From Paractinoplanes toevensis (GTDB taxonomy: Bacteria; Actinomycetota; Actinomycetes; Mycobacteriales; Micromonosporaceae): DNA of 64,000 bases. Every line of letters starts with the position of its first letter. Position 1 is the first letter of the stretch. The position numbers and the translations under genes are program-made. Below, piece by piece: positions 8,304 to 17,061 of this stretch. The notes beneath the pieces were generated by a model. The model saw nothing but the letters and a program-made list of their open reading frames with translations. It searched no databases and was not told where the DNA came from. The stretch covers positions 59,038 through 123,037 of the forward strand of contig NZ_BOQN01000088.1 in assembly GCF_018332695.1 (NCBI RefSeq). Direction: 5' to 3'.

Positions 8304-9443
8304 ATGACTAGCCGGCGAACCCGTTTACGCTCCGCTCTCGCGGTGATCTTGACGGTTCTGGTACTCGTGCCGACCGCCGTCCTCTTCGGACGAGTCTGGC
8401 AGCAGAATTCGGACCAGCGGGCGCAAACCGATCTCGAGCGAGAGGGCGTGCAGTACATCACCGCCCTCGCGCCGCTGGTCAGCGCGCTCGCCGAGTCGCA
8501 GTCCTCGGCGCTGCAGGGGGTTACCGCCCCGCCCGACTCGCTGGCCACCGCCATCTCCCGGGTCTCGGCGCTCGACGCCAGCCTCGGCGACGACCTCAAG
8601 ACCAAGGAGCGCTGGGCCGATCTGCAGGACAAGATCACCAAGCTGCCCAAGACCACCGGCGGTCAGCTGGCCATCCTCCAGGCGCACATCGAGGCGACCG
8701 ACCTCACCCTCGCGCTCTACAGCGCCGTACGCCGCAACTCGGAGCTGGCCCGCGACCCGGACAGTGACGTCTCCAACCTGCAGCAGGCCGTCGCCGTCGA
8801 CATGCCGACCACGGTGGTGCTGGTGAGCCGGATGGCCGACTACGCGCAGGCCCTGCAGACCGCGACCGGCGCCACCCAGGCCACCCTCGGGATTCAGTTC
8901 GGCCAGGAGGTGCTCGCCGTGCAGGACTCGGTGAACTCCCTGACCGAGAGCCTGCAGGCCGCGGTCGACAACACCAAGAGCTCGACCCTCAGCGGCGGCC
9001 TGGTCACCACGCTCGACTCCTTCCGCCGGGGTGTCGAGTCGATGACCCGTGGCGCCAACCCGGGCGGCACCCCGAACGTCGCGACCATGTCGACCGCGCA
9101 GACCGCCCTGCAGACCGCGCTCAACGCGCTGGCCGGGGTGACGCTCAAGGAGATGGACAAGCTCCTCGCCAACCGGGCCGACTCGCTGAGCTACCGGCGG
9201 ATCGAGGCGTTGCTGGCCGGCGCGGTGGCGATTCTGCTGGTGCTCGGCGCGCTGGTGCTGCCGGTGATCGCCCGGCGCCGCGAGAGCGAGCCGGAATCGA
9301 CCGGTTTCACCGGCCCCGGTGAGTCGACCCGCGACATCGCGGCGAATCGGCCGGCCCCGCCCTACGGCGGCCAGTACGACCTGACCCCCGCATACGGCGA
9401 CAACGACCCGACACGGCGGGAGCGTTCCGGTGCTATTCGGTAA
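8304..9443 (+). CDS. Stand-alone nitrate/nitrite-sensor-like (NIT) membrane protein of the conservon operon
   Basis: 379 residues. An N-terminal membrane span (about 12-33) is followed by a 260-residue, mostly helical extracytoplasmic domain. A second span (about 299-322) and a short polar tail end the protein. The layout matches the NIT sensing domain found at the front of CvnA-type kinases, but no HAMP or kinase domain follows. The gene overlaps cvnA by 14 bases, so the two are translationally coupled. It probably supplies or tunes the input to the kinase. Its ligand is not visible in the sequence. Confidence 0.65.
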   Translation: MTSRRTRLRSALAVILTVLVLVPTAVLFGRVWQQNSDQRAQTDLEREGVQYITALAPLVSALAESQSSALQGVTAPPDSLATAISRVSALDASLGDDLKTKERWADLQDKITKLPKTTGGQLAILQAHIEATDLTLALYSAVRRNSELARDPDSDVSNLQQAVAVDMPTTVVLVSRMADYAQALQTATGATQATLGIQFGQEVLAVQDSVNSLTESLQAAVDNTKSSTLSGGLVTTLDSFRRGVESMTRGANPGGTPNVATMSTAQTALQTALNALAGVTLKEMDKLLANRADSLSYRRIEALLAGAVAILLVLGALVLPVIARRRESEPESTGFTGPGESTRDIAANRPAPPYGGQYDLTPAYGDNDPTRRERSGAIR

Positions 9444-12258
9444 GTTCCGAATTCTGGGCAAGCTTGCCCTACTCGTACTCGTGCCATTGCTCGGCGTCGT
9501 GGCGCTGAGCGTGCCGATCATCGTCACGCGTATCAGTGACGCGCAGAACGCGCAGAACATCACCGACACCGTCCAGCTCGGCACCCGGGTCAGTACGGCC
9601 GTGCAGGAGCTCCAGGAGGAGCGACTGCTCTCGATCGGCTTCCTGTTCGGCCTGATCCAGGAGCCCGAACTGGCGGTGCAGCAGTCCAAGGCCACCGACG
9701 CGGTGGCCCGGATCGCCGACGGCGGCGACCAGCCGATCAGCAAGGAACTGCGGCGTGCCCTGCGCGGCATGTCCAAGCTCGACAACACCCGGCTGAACGT
9801 GATCAACCGGGCGATCCGCCCGGACACCCTGATCGACGAGTTCACCAACGTGATCACGCCGCTGATCGACGGGCTGGCCCTGACCCAGGGCGCCGACCTG
9901 ACCACCAGCGTCGGCCGGCAGCTGCTCGCGCTCGACCAGGCCCTGCGCACCGACGACATGATCAGCCAGGCGTCCGGCCTCCTGACCACCGCGACGATCA
10001 CCAAGAACACCGGCTTCGTCACGCTCTTCTACGGCAAGCTCGTGCAGCTGCAGCAGGTGATCGCGAGCGCCGAGTCGTTCTTCACCGACGCGCAGTACAA
10101 GCTGTACCTCGGCGCCCAGGACGCGTTCTCCGCCCGGGTCGGCACCGACTTCCTCACCGAGGCCGCGACCAACCCGGCCACGGCGGTCAACCAGCTGCAG
10201 ATCCGGACCCTGTTCCCGTCGCTGCGCTCGGTGCTCGTCCTCGGTGGCTTCGTGGAGAAGCGGGTCGCCGCGGACGTGAACGACATCGCGACCAACAACC
10301 GCAACTCGGCACTCCGCGACGCCCTCCTCATCGGTGGTGGCTCGCTGTTCCTGCTGCTCCTGGTGATCGCGCTGAGCATCTTCATGGCCCGCGCGGTGGC
10401 CCGGCCGCTGCGCCGCCTCACCGGCTCGGCCGACCGGATCGCCCGCGCCGCCGAGGCCGAGCTCGAACGGGTCGCCGACGACGACGCGGAATCGGTCCGC
10501 CCGATCCGACTCGACCCGGTCGACGTCGAGGCCCAGGACGAGATCGGCGACCTGGCCCGCGCGTTCGACCGGGTGCAGACCACCGCCGCCCGGCTGGTGG
10601 AACGCCAGGTGCTCGGCCGCCGCAACGTCGCCCAGATGTTCGGCCACGTCGGCCGCCGTACGCAGAACCTGGTCGGCCGCCAGCTCGCCCTGATCGACAA
10701 CCTGGAGCGCAAGGAGACCGACAGCGACCGGCTCCGCGAGCTCTACCGTCTCGACCACATGTCCAGCCGTCTCGGCCGGAACGCGTCCTCGCTGGTCGTG
10801 CTCTCCGGTGCGGCCGGTGCGAACGAGCACATGGCGCCGCTGCCGCTCTCCGACGTCGTCCGGCTCGCCCTCGGTGAGATCGAGGACTACACCCGCGTCG
10901 ACGTGGAGGTCCCCGAGGAGATCGTGGTCGTGCCGGCCGTCCTGGCCGATCTGACCCTGCTCCTCGCCGAGCTGATGGAGAACGCCACCGCGTTCTCCCC
11001 GCCGCACACCCGGGTGCTGATCTCGGCCACCGAGATGCGCGGCGGCGCGCGCCTGGCGATCATCGACAACGGCCTCGGCATGACACCCGAGCGACTGGCC
11101 GAGGAAAATGCCCGGCTCACCCGCCGTGAGCGCCTCGACCTGGTACCCACCGAGGTGCTCGGCCTGTTCGTGGTCGGCCGGCTCGCCCGCCGGCACGGCA
11201 TCGAGGTCACCCTGACCGACACCCCCGACGGTGGCGTCACGGTCTGGGTCGACCTGACCCCGGGTCACCTGATCTCCCGGGTCCCGAGCAGCACCGCGAT
11301 GCCCTCGCCGTTCGAGACAGCTCCGCCGCCGACTTACCACACGGCCGAGTTCGCCCAGGTCATCGCCGGATCGGCGGCACGGGCCTCGGTGCCCGGCAGC
11401 CAGCTGCCGTTCGACCCGAACGTGCTCGAGCGGGCCACCCGCACGCTCGAGAGTGGCCACTCGTGGAACGCCTTCGCGGCGCCCGCCCGGGAGGCCGGCC
11501 CGGCGCTGACCGCTCCGGTGTACGAAGCCGAGCCGGTCTACGACGCCGAACCGGTCTACTCGCCGACCCAGGTCTACCAGCAGCCGGTGGCCACTCAGCC
11601 GCCGTACGACCTGGGCGCGCCGGTGGCCGGCCGGGTTCCGGCCTCGCTGCCGGAGCTGCCCGCGGCCGGTCCGTCGGCGTGGAACCAGGCGCCGGTCGAG
11701 GCGCCCCAGCCGACCTGGAACAGCGCACCGGCCGAGGCCACCCCGCTGATCCCGCAGCAGCGGACCGGCGAGCAGTTCCCGTACGAGCAGCAGGCATACG
11801 CGGCTCCGCAGTACACGGAGCCGCACCCGTACGCCCAGCCCGAGCCGCCCTATCAGCCGCCGGCCCCGCCGGTGGAGGAAAGGCCGCTCCGCCGCCGGGT
11901 TCCCGGCAGCCAGCTGCCGACCGAGTCGGGCACGCCGCTTCCGGCCGCACCGCCGTCCCAGGATGACGCGGTCGCCGCGCGGGCCGCTTTCGACGCCTTC
12001 GAGGCCGGTGTGAACCAGGCTCAGTGGGACGTCGCCGAGACCGAGATGACGGCCCCGCCGTCAGCCGGTCATGCACCCCTGGCCCGCCGGGTCCCGGGTG
12101 CCACTTTGCCGCGGGAAGCGCGAGACACGCCGCCCCCGCCTGCTCCGGCACCTCCGCTCGATCCGGATGCCGCACGAGCACTCATGGAGCAGTTCGAGTA
12201 CGGAGTCGCACTCGCACTGAATGAAACTCAGCCACAACACGAGGGACAACCGCGATGA
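9430..12258 (+). CDS. cvnA: Conservon sensor histidine kinase-like protein CvnA
   Basis: 942 residues, GTG start inside the upstream gene. In order: membrane span (about 10-32), extracytoplasmic NIT-like helical domain, second span (about 297-322), HAMP segment with VARPLRRLTGSADRIARAAE, a dimerisation helix with FGHVGRRTQNLVGRQLALI (near 403), and a HATPase_c domain with the N-box LLAELMENATAFSPP (near 514), IIDNGLGM and GLFVVGRLARRHGIEVTL. From about residue 640 to the end there is a long Pro/Glu/Tyr-rich disordered tail. In conservons, CvnA works with CvnB-D as a membrane-linked complex resembling eukaryotic G-protein signalling. There is no partner response regulator here. Confidence 0.9.
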   Translation: MLFGKFRILGKLALLVLVPLLGVVALSVPIIVTRISDAQNAQNITDTVQLGTRVSTAVQELQEERLLSIGFLFGLIQEPELAVQQSKATDAVARIADGGDQPISKELRRALRGMSKLDNTRLNVINRAIRPDTLIDEFTNVITPLIDGLALTQGADLTTSVGRQLLALDQALRTDDMISQASGLLTTATITKNTGFVTLFYGKLVQLQQVIASAESFFTDAQYKLYLGAQDAFSARVGTDFLTEAATNPATAVNQLQIRTLFPSLRSVLVLGGFVEKRVAADVNDIATNNRNSALRDALLIGGGSLFLLLLVIALSIFMARAVARPLRRLTGSADRIARAAEAELERVADDDAESVRPIRLDPVDVEAQDEIGDLARAFDRVQTTAARLVERQVLGRRNVAQMFGHVGRRTQNLVGRQLALIDNLERKETDSDRLRELYRLDHMSSRLGRNASSLVVLSGAAGANEHMAPLPLSDVVRLALGEIEDYTRVDVEVPEEIVVVPAVLADLTLLLAELMENATAFSPPHTRVLISATEMRGGARLAIIDNGLGMTPERLAEENARLTRRERLDLVPTEVLGLFVVGRLARRHGIEVTLTDTPDGGVTVWVDLTPGHLISRVPSSTAMPSPFETAPPPTYHTAEFAQVIAGSAARASVPGSQLPFDPNVLERATRTLESGHSWNAFAAPAREAGPALTAPVYEAEPVYDAEPVYSPTQVYQQPVATQPPYDLGAPVAGRVPASLPELPAAGPSAWNQAPVEAPQPTWNSAPAEATPLIPQQRTGEQFPYEQQAYAAPQYTEPHPYAQPEPPYQPPAPPVEERPLRRRVPGSQLPTESGTPLPAAPPSQDDAVAARAAFDAFEAGVNQAQWDVAETEMTAPPSAGHAPLARRVPGATLPREARDTPPPPAPAPPLDPDAARALMEQFEYGVALALNETQPQHEGQPR

Positions 12259-12722
12259 CATCCCCCTACACGGAAACCGGCAACGGTCAGAACTACGGCC
12301 AGCCCCAGCTGAGCGCCGAGGCGAAGACCTTCAACTGGCTGCTGGACTCGTTCACTTCCGGCACTGCGGGTGTGATCGAAGCCATCGCCGTCTCCTCCGA
12401 TGGCCTGCTCATGGCGATGTCGGCGATCAAGGACCGGCCGAACGCCGAGCGCCTGGCCGCGGTCGTCTCCGGTTTGACGAGCCTGTCCGGCGGCGCCGCG
12501 AGCTGGTACAGGCTGGGCGCGCTGAACCGGGTCATCATCGACATGCAGGACGGATACCTGCTGGTCACCGCGATCAGCGCCGGCTCGGTGCTCGGTGTCA
12601 TCGCGGACCGCACGGCCAACCTCGGCACCCTGGCGTACGAGATGACGCTGTTCGCGACGCGCGCCGGTGGCGCGCTGAGCCCGCGCCTGATCGCCGAGTT
12701 GAAAAACGCCGTTCAGCAATGA
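12255..12722 (+). CDS. cvnB: Conservon roadblock/LC7 protein CvnB
   Basis: 155 residues; the start overlaps the cvnA stop (ATGA). It is a roadblock/LC7 fold: SAEAKTFNWLLDSFTSGTAGV, AIAVSSDGLLMAMS and LITVISAGS-like strands (LLVTAISAGSVLGVIADRTAN) match MglB-like family members. In conservons this protein is thought to regulate the nucleotide state of the GTPase CvnD and to bind CvnA. The N-terminal 20 residues are polar and probably flexible. It is a single-domain protein of usual length. Confidence 0.9.
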   Translation: MTSPYTETGNGQNYGQPQLSAEAKTFNWLLDSFTSGTAGVIEAIAVSSDGLLMAMSAIKDRPNAERLAAVVSGLTSLSGGAASWYRLGALNRVIIDMQDGYLLVTAISAGSVLGVIADRTANLGTLAYEMTLFATRAGGALSPRLIAELKNAVQQ

Positions 12723-13177
12723 CCTATCCGGACCCCGACGACCCGGCGCGACCGGCTCGACCGAGCGTCCGACCCTTCCTGCAGTCTGGCCCGCACGCGG
12801 CCGGCGGCTACCGCCCCTCACCCGGGGTCGAGTCGCCGGCCGACGAGCAGACCACGACACTGCGCCCGTTCGTCATCACGTCCGGGCGCACCGACGGCGC
12901 CGATCCCGAGATCGGGATGGAAACCCAGGTGACCGTCGTCCACGCCGCTGTACCTATGCGGCTTTCGCCGGAGATGCGCGCCATCGTTGCGCTCTGCGGC
13001 GAACCACTGTCCGTGGCGGAGATCTCCGCCCGGCTGCGCCTGCACCTGGGCGTGACCCGCATCCTCGTCGGCGACCTGCGCGCCGCCGGCCAACTGGACG
13101 TCCACGTACTGGACAACGACACCCCTGACCCTGAGACCATCATGCGAGTGATCCGTGGACTTCGAGCAATCACCTGA
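12719..13177 (+). CDS. cvnC: Conservon DUF742 protein CvnC
   Basis: 152 residues; ATGA overlap with cvnB. It belongs to DUF742: RPFVITSGRTDG near residue 50, then MRLSPEMRAIVALCGEPLSVAEISARLRLHLGVTRILVGDL-type sequence, which has the spacing of a winged helix-turn-helix, and a C-terminal TIMRVIRGLRAI helix. The first 45 residues are Pro-rich. DUF742 proteins are always found beside roadblock and GTPase partners; DNA binding is possible but has not been shown. Its end overlaps cvnD by 23 bases. Confidence 0.88.
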   Translation: MTYPDPDDPARPARPSVRPFLQSGPHAAGGYRPSPGVESPADEQTTTLRPFVITSGRTDGADPEIGMETQVTVVHAAVPMRLSPEMRAIVALCGEPLSVAEISARLRLHLGVTRILVGDLRAAGQLDVHVLDNDTPDPETIMRVIRGLRAIT

Positions 13178-13781
13178 CCGCATCCGCGGCACCGCCCGGG
13201 TCGGTGACGAGCGGCCGAAAAAGGCCCCGGTTCCGGTCAAGATCATCGTGGCCGGTGGTTTCGGTGTCGGAAAGACGACAACCGTCGGCGCCATCTCGGA
13301 GATCGCTCCGCTGACCACCGAGGCGGAGATGACCTCTGCCTCGGTCGGCATCGACGATCCCGGCCAGGCCGTCACGAAGACCACGACGACCATCGCCATG
13401 GACTTCGGTGTCCTCACCATCGACCAGACGCTGAAGCTCTACATCTTCGGCACGCCCGGCCAGCCACGGTTCGCGTTCATGTGGGACGACCTCATCAAGG
13501 GTGCGCTCGGTGCGCTGGTCGTGGTGGACACCAACCGGATCGACGACTGCTACCCGGCGGTCGACTACTTCGAGCGGGCCGGTCTGCCGTTCGTCGTCGG
13601 AGTGAACACCTTCAATGGCCAGATGAACTACAACCTCGAAGAGGTCCGCTGGGCGCTGGCCGTCCGGGACGACGTTCCAGTGCTCTCCTTCGATGCCCGG
13701 TTCCGCGCATCCGTGCGGGATGCCCTGCTTGTAGTCCTCGACCAGGCGCTTGACAAGGCCATCCGAGCGAAGTCCACGTAG
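13155..13781 (+). CDS. cvnD: Conservon small GTPase CvnD
   Basis: 208 residues, GTG start inside cvnC. The protein is an MglA/Arf-like GTPase: P-loop GGFGVGKTT (about 34-42), a switch-region segment TTTTIAMDFG, the G3 motif as FGTPGQPRF, and GVNTFNG in the place of NKxD, which is usual for this clade. It should act as the nucleotide switch of the conservon, with CvnB as regulator. All G motifs look intact. The coupled gene order A-B-C-D is the defining conservon arrangement. Confidence 0.9.
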   Translation: MDFEQSPDRIRGTARVGDERPKKAPVPVKIIVAGGFGVGKTTTVGAISEIAPLTTEAEMTSASVGIDDPGQAVTKTTTTIAMDFGVLTIDQTLKLYIFGTPGQPRFAFMWDDLIKGALGALVVVDTNRIDDCYPAVDYFERAGLPFVVGVNTFNGQMNYNLEEVRWALAVRDDVPVLSFDARFRASVRDALLVVLDQALDKAIRAKST

Positions 13782-13873
13782 GGTATCGACCGGGTCGCAC
13801 AGATCGAGGTTTTCAAATCGGCCTTCCAGCGGGCAGAGTGGTGGTGAACCACCCGCAGAGGAAGGACGGTGAC

Positions 13874-14674
13874 GTGCGAGGCGGATTGGACGATGCGCTC
13901 GACAAGCTCGCGCGCCGTGATGAGCTGCGCCGACGCGCGGCCGGAGACACTTCCGGTCCGTCGCCGGCGGTTGCCGAGCTGGTCGAGGCCATCGCCGCGG
14001 TCGTGGCCCGTCATCCGCAGCTGGGGGTAACGGTCGGCGCCGAGGGTGCCGGCGAGCCCGTCCTGCTGCATTTCTTCTTCGCCGAGGGCCAGGTGCAGGT
14101 GTCCGCCGACACGGCGGTCGCTCCGCCCGAGTCGGCCCCGCCCGCCGCCCGGCACGCCGATTTCGAGATCGACCCGGACGAGCCGGTGGCCGAGGAGCAG
14201 TCCTACTACGCTCCGCCGCCCAGCTACGACGACCAGGATCGCTACGGCTACTCCCCGGAGTCGGACACTGCCGAGCGGCGTTACGGGTCGTTCGACCAGC
14301 CGCCGGCCGAGCCTTACTATGCCGCCGCCCACAACGTCGGCGAGGATTCGCGTGACCTGGGCGCCCGCATGCGCGACCTGGGCATGGCTTCCCGCGGCGG
14401 GCCGCCGGCCCAGCCGGATTACCCTCCGCACCCGTTCGCGGCCACCCCGCCGCCACCGGTGCCGACGGCGGCGCAGGAGTCCACCCGGCGGATCCACGCC
14501 GCCGACATCCCGCACCAGCCGCAGCCGCAGCGCGCCACCGGCATGCCGACGCCGCTGCCCAAGCCGATCCCGCTGAAGGTGGAGCGCCCGGAGGAAACCG
14601 AGATGGCCGCCCGCCGGCTGGCCGCTCTGCTGCGCGACGACCCGTCGCTGCTCAATCAGCCTCCACCCGCCTGA
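13874..14674 (+). CDS. Uncharacterised conservon-linked protein with Pro/Tyr-rich tail
   Basis: 266 residues from the GTG at 13874, which has an AGGAAGGA site before it; earlier in-frame GTG codons at 13838 and 13841 lack one. The first 90 residues are a small alpha/beta region (LDDALDKLARRDELRRR, then VAELVEAIAAVVARHPQLGVTV and EPVLLHFFFAEGQVQVS). The rest is acidic, Pro- and Tyr-rich and probably disordered until a short C-terminal helix EEMAARRLAALLRDDPSLL-like. The disordered part resembles the tail of CvnA in composition. It lies 92 bases after cvnD on the same strand, so it may be a conservon accessory. I do not recognise a family. Confidence 0.6.
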   Translation: MRGGLDDALDKLARRDELRRRAAGDTSGPSPAVAELVEAIAAVVARHPQLGVTVGAEGAGEPVLLHFFFAEGQVQVSADTAVAPPESAPPAARHADFEIDPDEPVAEEQSYYAPPPSYDDQDRYGYSPESDTAERRYGSFDQPPAEPYYAAAHNVGEDSRDLGARMRDLGMASRGGPPAQPDYPPHPFAATPPPPVPTAAQESTRRIHAADIPHQPQPQRATGMPTPLPKPIPLKVERPEETEMAARRLAALLRDDPSLLNQPPPA

Positions 14675-14687
14675 TCTCTCACGCTCC

Positions 14688-14716
14688 GTGGTGTCGCCAT
14701 TGCCGGTCGACACCAC
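14688..14716 (+). terminator. Candidate terminator of the conservon operon
   Basis: A perfect 9-bp stem (GTGGTGTCG at 14688-14696, complement at 14708-14716) with an 11-nt loop, just after the operon. There is no T-tract, so it is only probable. The following 160 bases hold a possible promoter for the next gene: TTGATT at about 14810, 17 bases, TAGCGT. Confidence 0.5.
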
Positions 14717-14876
14717 TCTGAGTAGACCTCGGATGCCAGATTTTGGCCGCTTATGACCGGCCTGAGATGTCTGGGTTGGGCCGTTCGGCCACATAAAGTA
14801 ATGTGACCTTGATTCACACTCCGTGACTGCATAGCGTTCCAGCCGCCCCTGCTGCGCCGGTCCGGAGAGAGAATTC

Positions 14877-15905
14877 ATGCCGCTGCCCGAAGTCCACCTC
14901 GTCAGTGGCACGTGTGCCGAAGCCACCCGTCTGGCCCCGGTCGCTGCCGCCATCCGGGCTCAGGGCCTGCTCGAACCGGTCCTGGTCGCGGCCGGCACCG
15001 ACGTGTCCCGCGCGCACATCTCGATGGGCCTGGCCTCGGACGTCACCCTGCCCACCCCGGCCGATCAGGCGACCGCGATCCGCCACTACGACCAGCTGTG
15101 GGCCGAGCGCACCCCGGCCGCCGTGCTGGTGCGGGGCGACAACCTCGCGGCCGCGCTCGCCGCGTACTGGCGGCGCATCCCGGTGCTGCACCTGGACGCC
15201 GGGCGGCGATCCGGCACACCCGGGGCCGACGCGGTCGACGCCGACCGGCGGCTGCTCGCCCAGGTCGCGACCCTGCACCTGGCCGCGGCGCCGCTGGCCG
15301 CGATGAATCTGCTCGACGAGTCGGTGGTGGCCGGCGACATCCTGCTCACCGGCGGCACCGCGGTGGACGCGGCACGGATGCTGACCGCCCGGCTGCGGGC
15401 GGCCGGGACCCCGCGACCCAACCGGGTGCTGCTGGTCGGCGTGGACGACGCGTACGACCGGCCGGTCCGGGAGGCGATGCTCGACCTGGCCGCCCGCTAT
15501 CCCGACCTGGACGTGATCGGCGCCCGGGTGTCCACCCACGAACGAGCGCGGCTGGTCGCGGCGGCCGACCTGGTGCTGGCCGACGACTTCGACCTGGCCG
15601 AGGAGGCACTCGCCGCCGGGGTGCCGGTGCTGGTGCCGGGCGAGGGCCGCGAGCTGTCCGAAGCCCTGCACACCGGCAGCGCGCGGCTGGTCGAGCCGAC
15701 CGCGGAGGCCCTGGAGCGCGAGCTCGCGACGCTGCTGGACAGCCGGCTGCGACGGGACTCGATGCGGGCGCTCGGCAGCCCGTACGGTGACGGGCTCGCC
15801 GCCGGCCGCATCGCGCAGGCCACCGCCGCCCTGCTCGGCCAGGGGCAGTTCCCGGACCCGATGCCCGCCCGGAAGCCCACCGAGGAGCCCACATGGATGT
15901 CGTAG
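14877..15905 (+). CDS. UDP-N-acetylglucosamine 2-epimerase-like protein (degenerate)
   Basis: 342 residues. The fold pattern is GT-B of the WecB/2-epimerase group: an N-terminal HLVSGTCAEATRLAPVAAAIRAQ (family form GTRPEA-K-P), AVLVRGDNLAAALAAYWRRIPVLHLDAG (family form VHGDT...HVEAG), and a C-terminal ALAAGVPVLVPG segment. The arginine of GTRPEA, the acidic residues of HVEAGLR and the usual ER/PE pair are changed or missing, and the protein is about 30 residues short. It may be a glycosyl- or nucleotide-sugar-binding relative without epimerase activity. An RBS-like GGAGAG lies about 10 bases upstream. Confidence 0.6.
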   Translation: MPLPEVHLVSGTCAEATRLAPVAAAIRAQGLLEPVLVAAGTDVSRAHISMGLASDVTLPTPADQATAIRHYDQLWAERTPAAVLVRGDNLAAALAAYWRRIPVLHLDAGRRSGTPGADAVDADRRLLAQVATLHLAAAPLAAMNLLDESVVAGDILLTGGTAVDAARMLTARLRAAGTPRPNRVLLVGVDDAYDRPVREAMLDLAARYPDLDVIGARVSTHERARLVAAADLVLADDFDLAEEALAAGVPVLVPGEGRELSEALHTGSARLVEPTAEALERELATLLDSRLRRDSMRALGSPYGDGLAAGRIAQATAALLGQGQFPDPMPARKPTEEPTWMS

Positions 15906-16243
15906 GTTTCTGGACCAAGTCCTGGATCAGTGACGACGGCGCCGCGGTGCGCCGGCTGCTCGCGCCGGACGCCGAGGTGGAGTGGAACCTGGACGCCCCG
16001 GTCGACGACGAGGAGCTGATCCAGGTGCAGCACCGCATCGCGGCCTTCGCCGACTCGGTCACGGTGACCGGGCAGACCCTCGCCGAGGACGGCGCCGCGG
16101 TCTTCTACGACCTGACGGCGCCGTTCGGCACGGCCCGGATGATCGAGTTCCTGGCCGTCTCGGAAGGGCGGATCACCGAGGTGCGCCAGGTGTACGACGT
16201 GACCTCGACCGACCGTTACTTCCCCGGGCTGTACGCCAACTAG
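15893..16243 (+). CDS. SnoaL/NTF2-like protein
   Basis: 116 residues; the start lies 13 bases inside the epimerase-like gene, so the two are co-translated. The protein has the NTF2/SnoaL-like cone: an N-terminal helix (VVGFWTKSWISDDGAAVRRLL), LLAPDAEVEWN, a central FADSVTVTGQTLAEDGAAVFY and a C-terminal strand GRITEVRQVYD. Members bind small hydrophobic molecules; some are isomerases or cyclases and some are only binding proteins. There is no clear catalytic dyad. Its last four bases overlap the end of the hydrolase gene on the other strand. Confidence 0.7.
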   Translation: MDVVGFWTKSWISDDGAAVRRLLAPDAEVEWNLDAPVDDEELIQVQHRIAAFADSVTVTGQTLAEDGAAVFYDLTAPFGTARMIEFLAVSEGRITEVRQVYDVTSTDRYFPGLYAN

Positions 16244-16983
16244 ACCCGGTCCAGGAGGGCGAACAGCTCGGTCCAGTGCCGCTGCTCGGACGGCTCGTGG
16301 TACATCGCGGTGTCGCTCATCGTGTAGCCGTGCGGGGCACCCTCGTACAGCTCCGAGCGGTAGGTCACGCCGGCCTCGTCGAGGGCCGCCTCGAGCACCT
16401 TGATCTGGTCGGGGGTCATCGAGCTGTCGTTGTCGGCGTGCCCGAAGTACAACTCGCCGGTGATGGTGCCGACCGCCAGGTGCGGGCTGTCCGGGCCGTC
16501 GGTGACCACGCCGCCGGCGTGGAAGCTGCCCAGCGCCTTGATCCGGTCCGGGTGGGCCTCGATGGCCCGCAGCCCGTTGCGCCCGCCCATGCAGTAGCCG
16601 ACCAGCACCACCGGTTCGGCGGAGACGCCCGGCTGAGCGGCGAGGAAGTCGAGGTACGAGCCGGTGTCGGCGGCGATCCGCTCGGCGGTGAGCGCCTGCA
16701 TCATCGGGCCGAGCCGGCCGAACGCGGCGCCCCGCTTCTCCGGGTCGGCCAGCTCCTCCGGGGTGATCAGCGGGCCTTCGGCGTTGCGGTAGAAGAGGTT
16801 CGGCACCAGCACGGCGTAACCGCGCTCGGCGATCCGCTCGGCCATCTCGGCCAGCCGCGGCCGCAGGCCGAACGCGTCCATGAAGAACAGGACGCCGGGA
16901 AACGGTCCGTCGCCGTCCGGCTTGACGAAGTACGCCTCGGTGGTGCCGTCCGCGGTAGGGATCCGCACGGTAGTGGTCTGCAT
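16240..16983 (-). CDS. Dienelactone hydrolase family protein
   Basis: 247 residues, ATG at 16983 with a strong AGGAGG site. It is an alpha/beta hydrolase of the dienelactone hydrolase type: VGYCMGGRNGL carries the nucleophilic cysteine, GHADNDSSM the aspartate and EGAPHGYTM the histidine, so the Cys-Asp-His triad is intact. The true substrate is unknown; related enzymes open lactones or cleave esters. The gene is divergent from a TetR regulator, and the space between holds a 20-bp perfect palindrome, so it is very likely the regulated target. Confidence 0.88.
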   Translation of the reverse strand: MQTTTVRIPTADGTTEAYFVKPDGDGPFPGVLFFMDAFGLRPRLAEMAERIAERGYAVLVPNLFYRNAEGPLITPEELADPEKRGAAFGRLGPMMQALTAERIAADTGSYLDFLAAQPGVSAEPVVLVGYCMGGRNGLRAIEAHPDRIKALGSFHAGGVVTDGPDSPHLAVGTITGELYFGHADNDSSMTPDQIKVLEAALDEAGVTYRSELYEGAPHGYTMSDTAMYHEPSEQRHWTELFALLDRV

Positions 16984-17020
16984 CTGCACCTCCTGGTTGA
17001 TCAAGGAAACGTAACACCCA

Positions 17021-17040
17021 ACCGGGGATCGATCCCCGGT
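17021..17040. promoter_or_regulatory. Perfect 20-bp palindrome, probable TetR operator
   Basis: ACCGGGGATCGATCCCCGGT is a perfect palindrome centred between the hydrolase start (16983) and the TetR start (17062). Its size and position fit a TetR dimer site that would block both divergent promoters. Confidence 0.75.
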
Positions 17041-17061
17041 CCCGTCGGTACCCTGTCCGAC

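Noticed and set aside
9469..11826. A 785-codon open frame on the strand opposite cvnA
   Set aside because: It is antisense to a clear kinase gene, has Arg/Gly/Val-heavy sequence and no domain. Such frames are a normal side effect of very high GC codon use.
13840..13853. The short dyad GGTGGT-GA-ACCACC before the 266-residue gene
   Set aside because: Six bases per arm in such GC-rich DNA is easily chance, and no regulator is linked to it.
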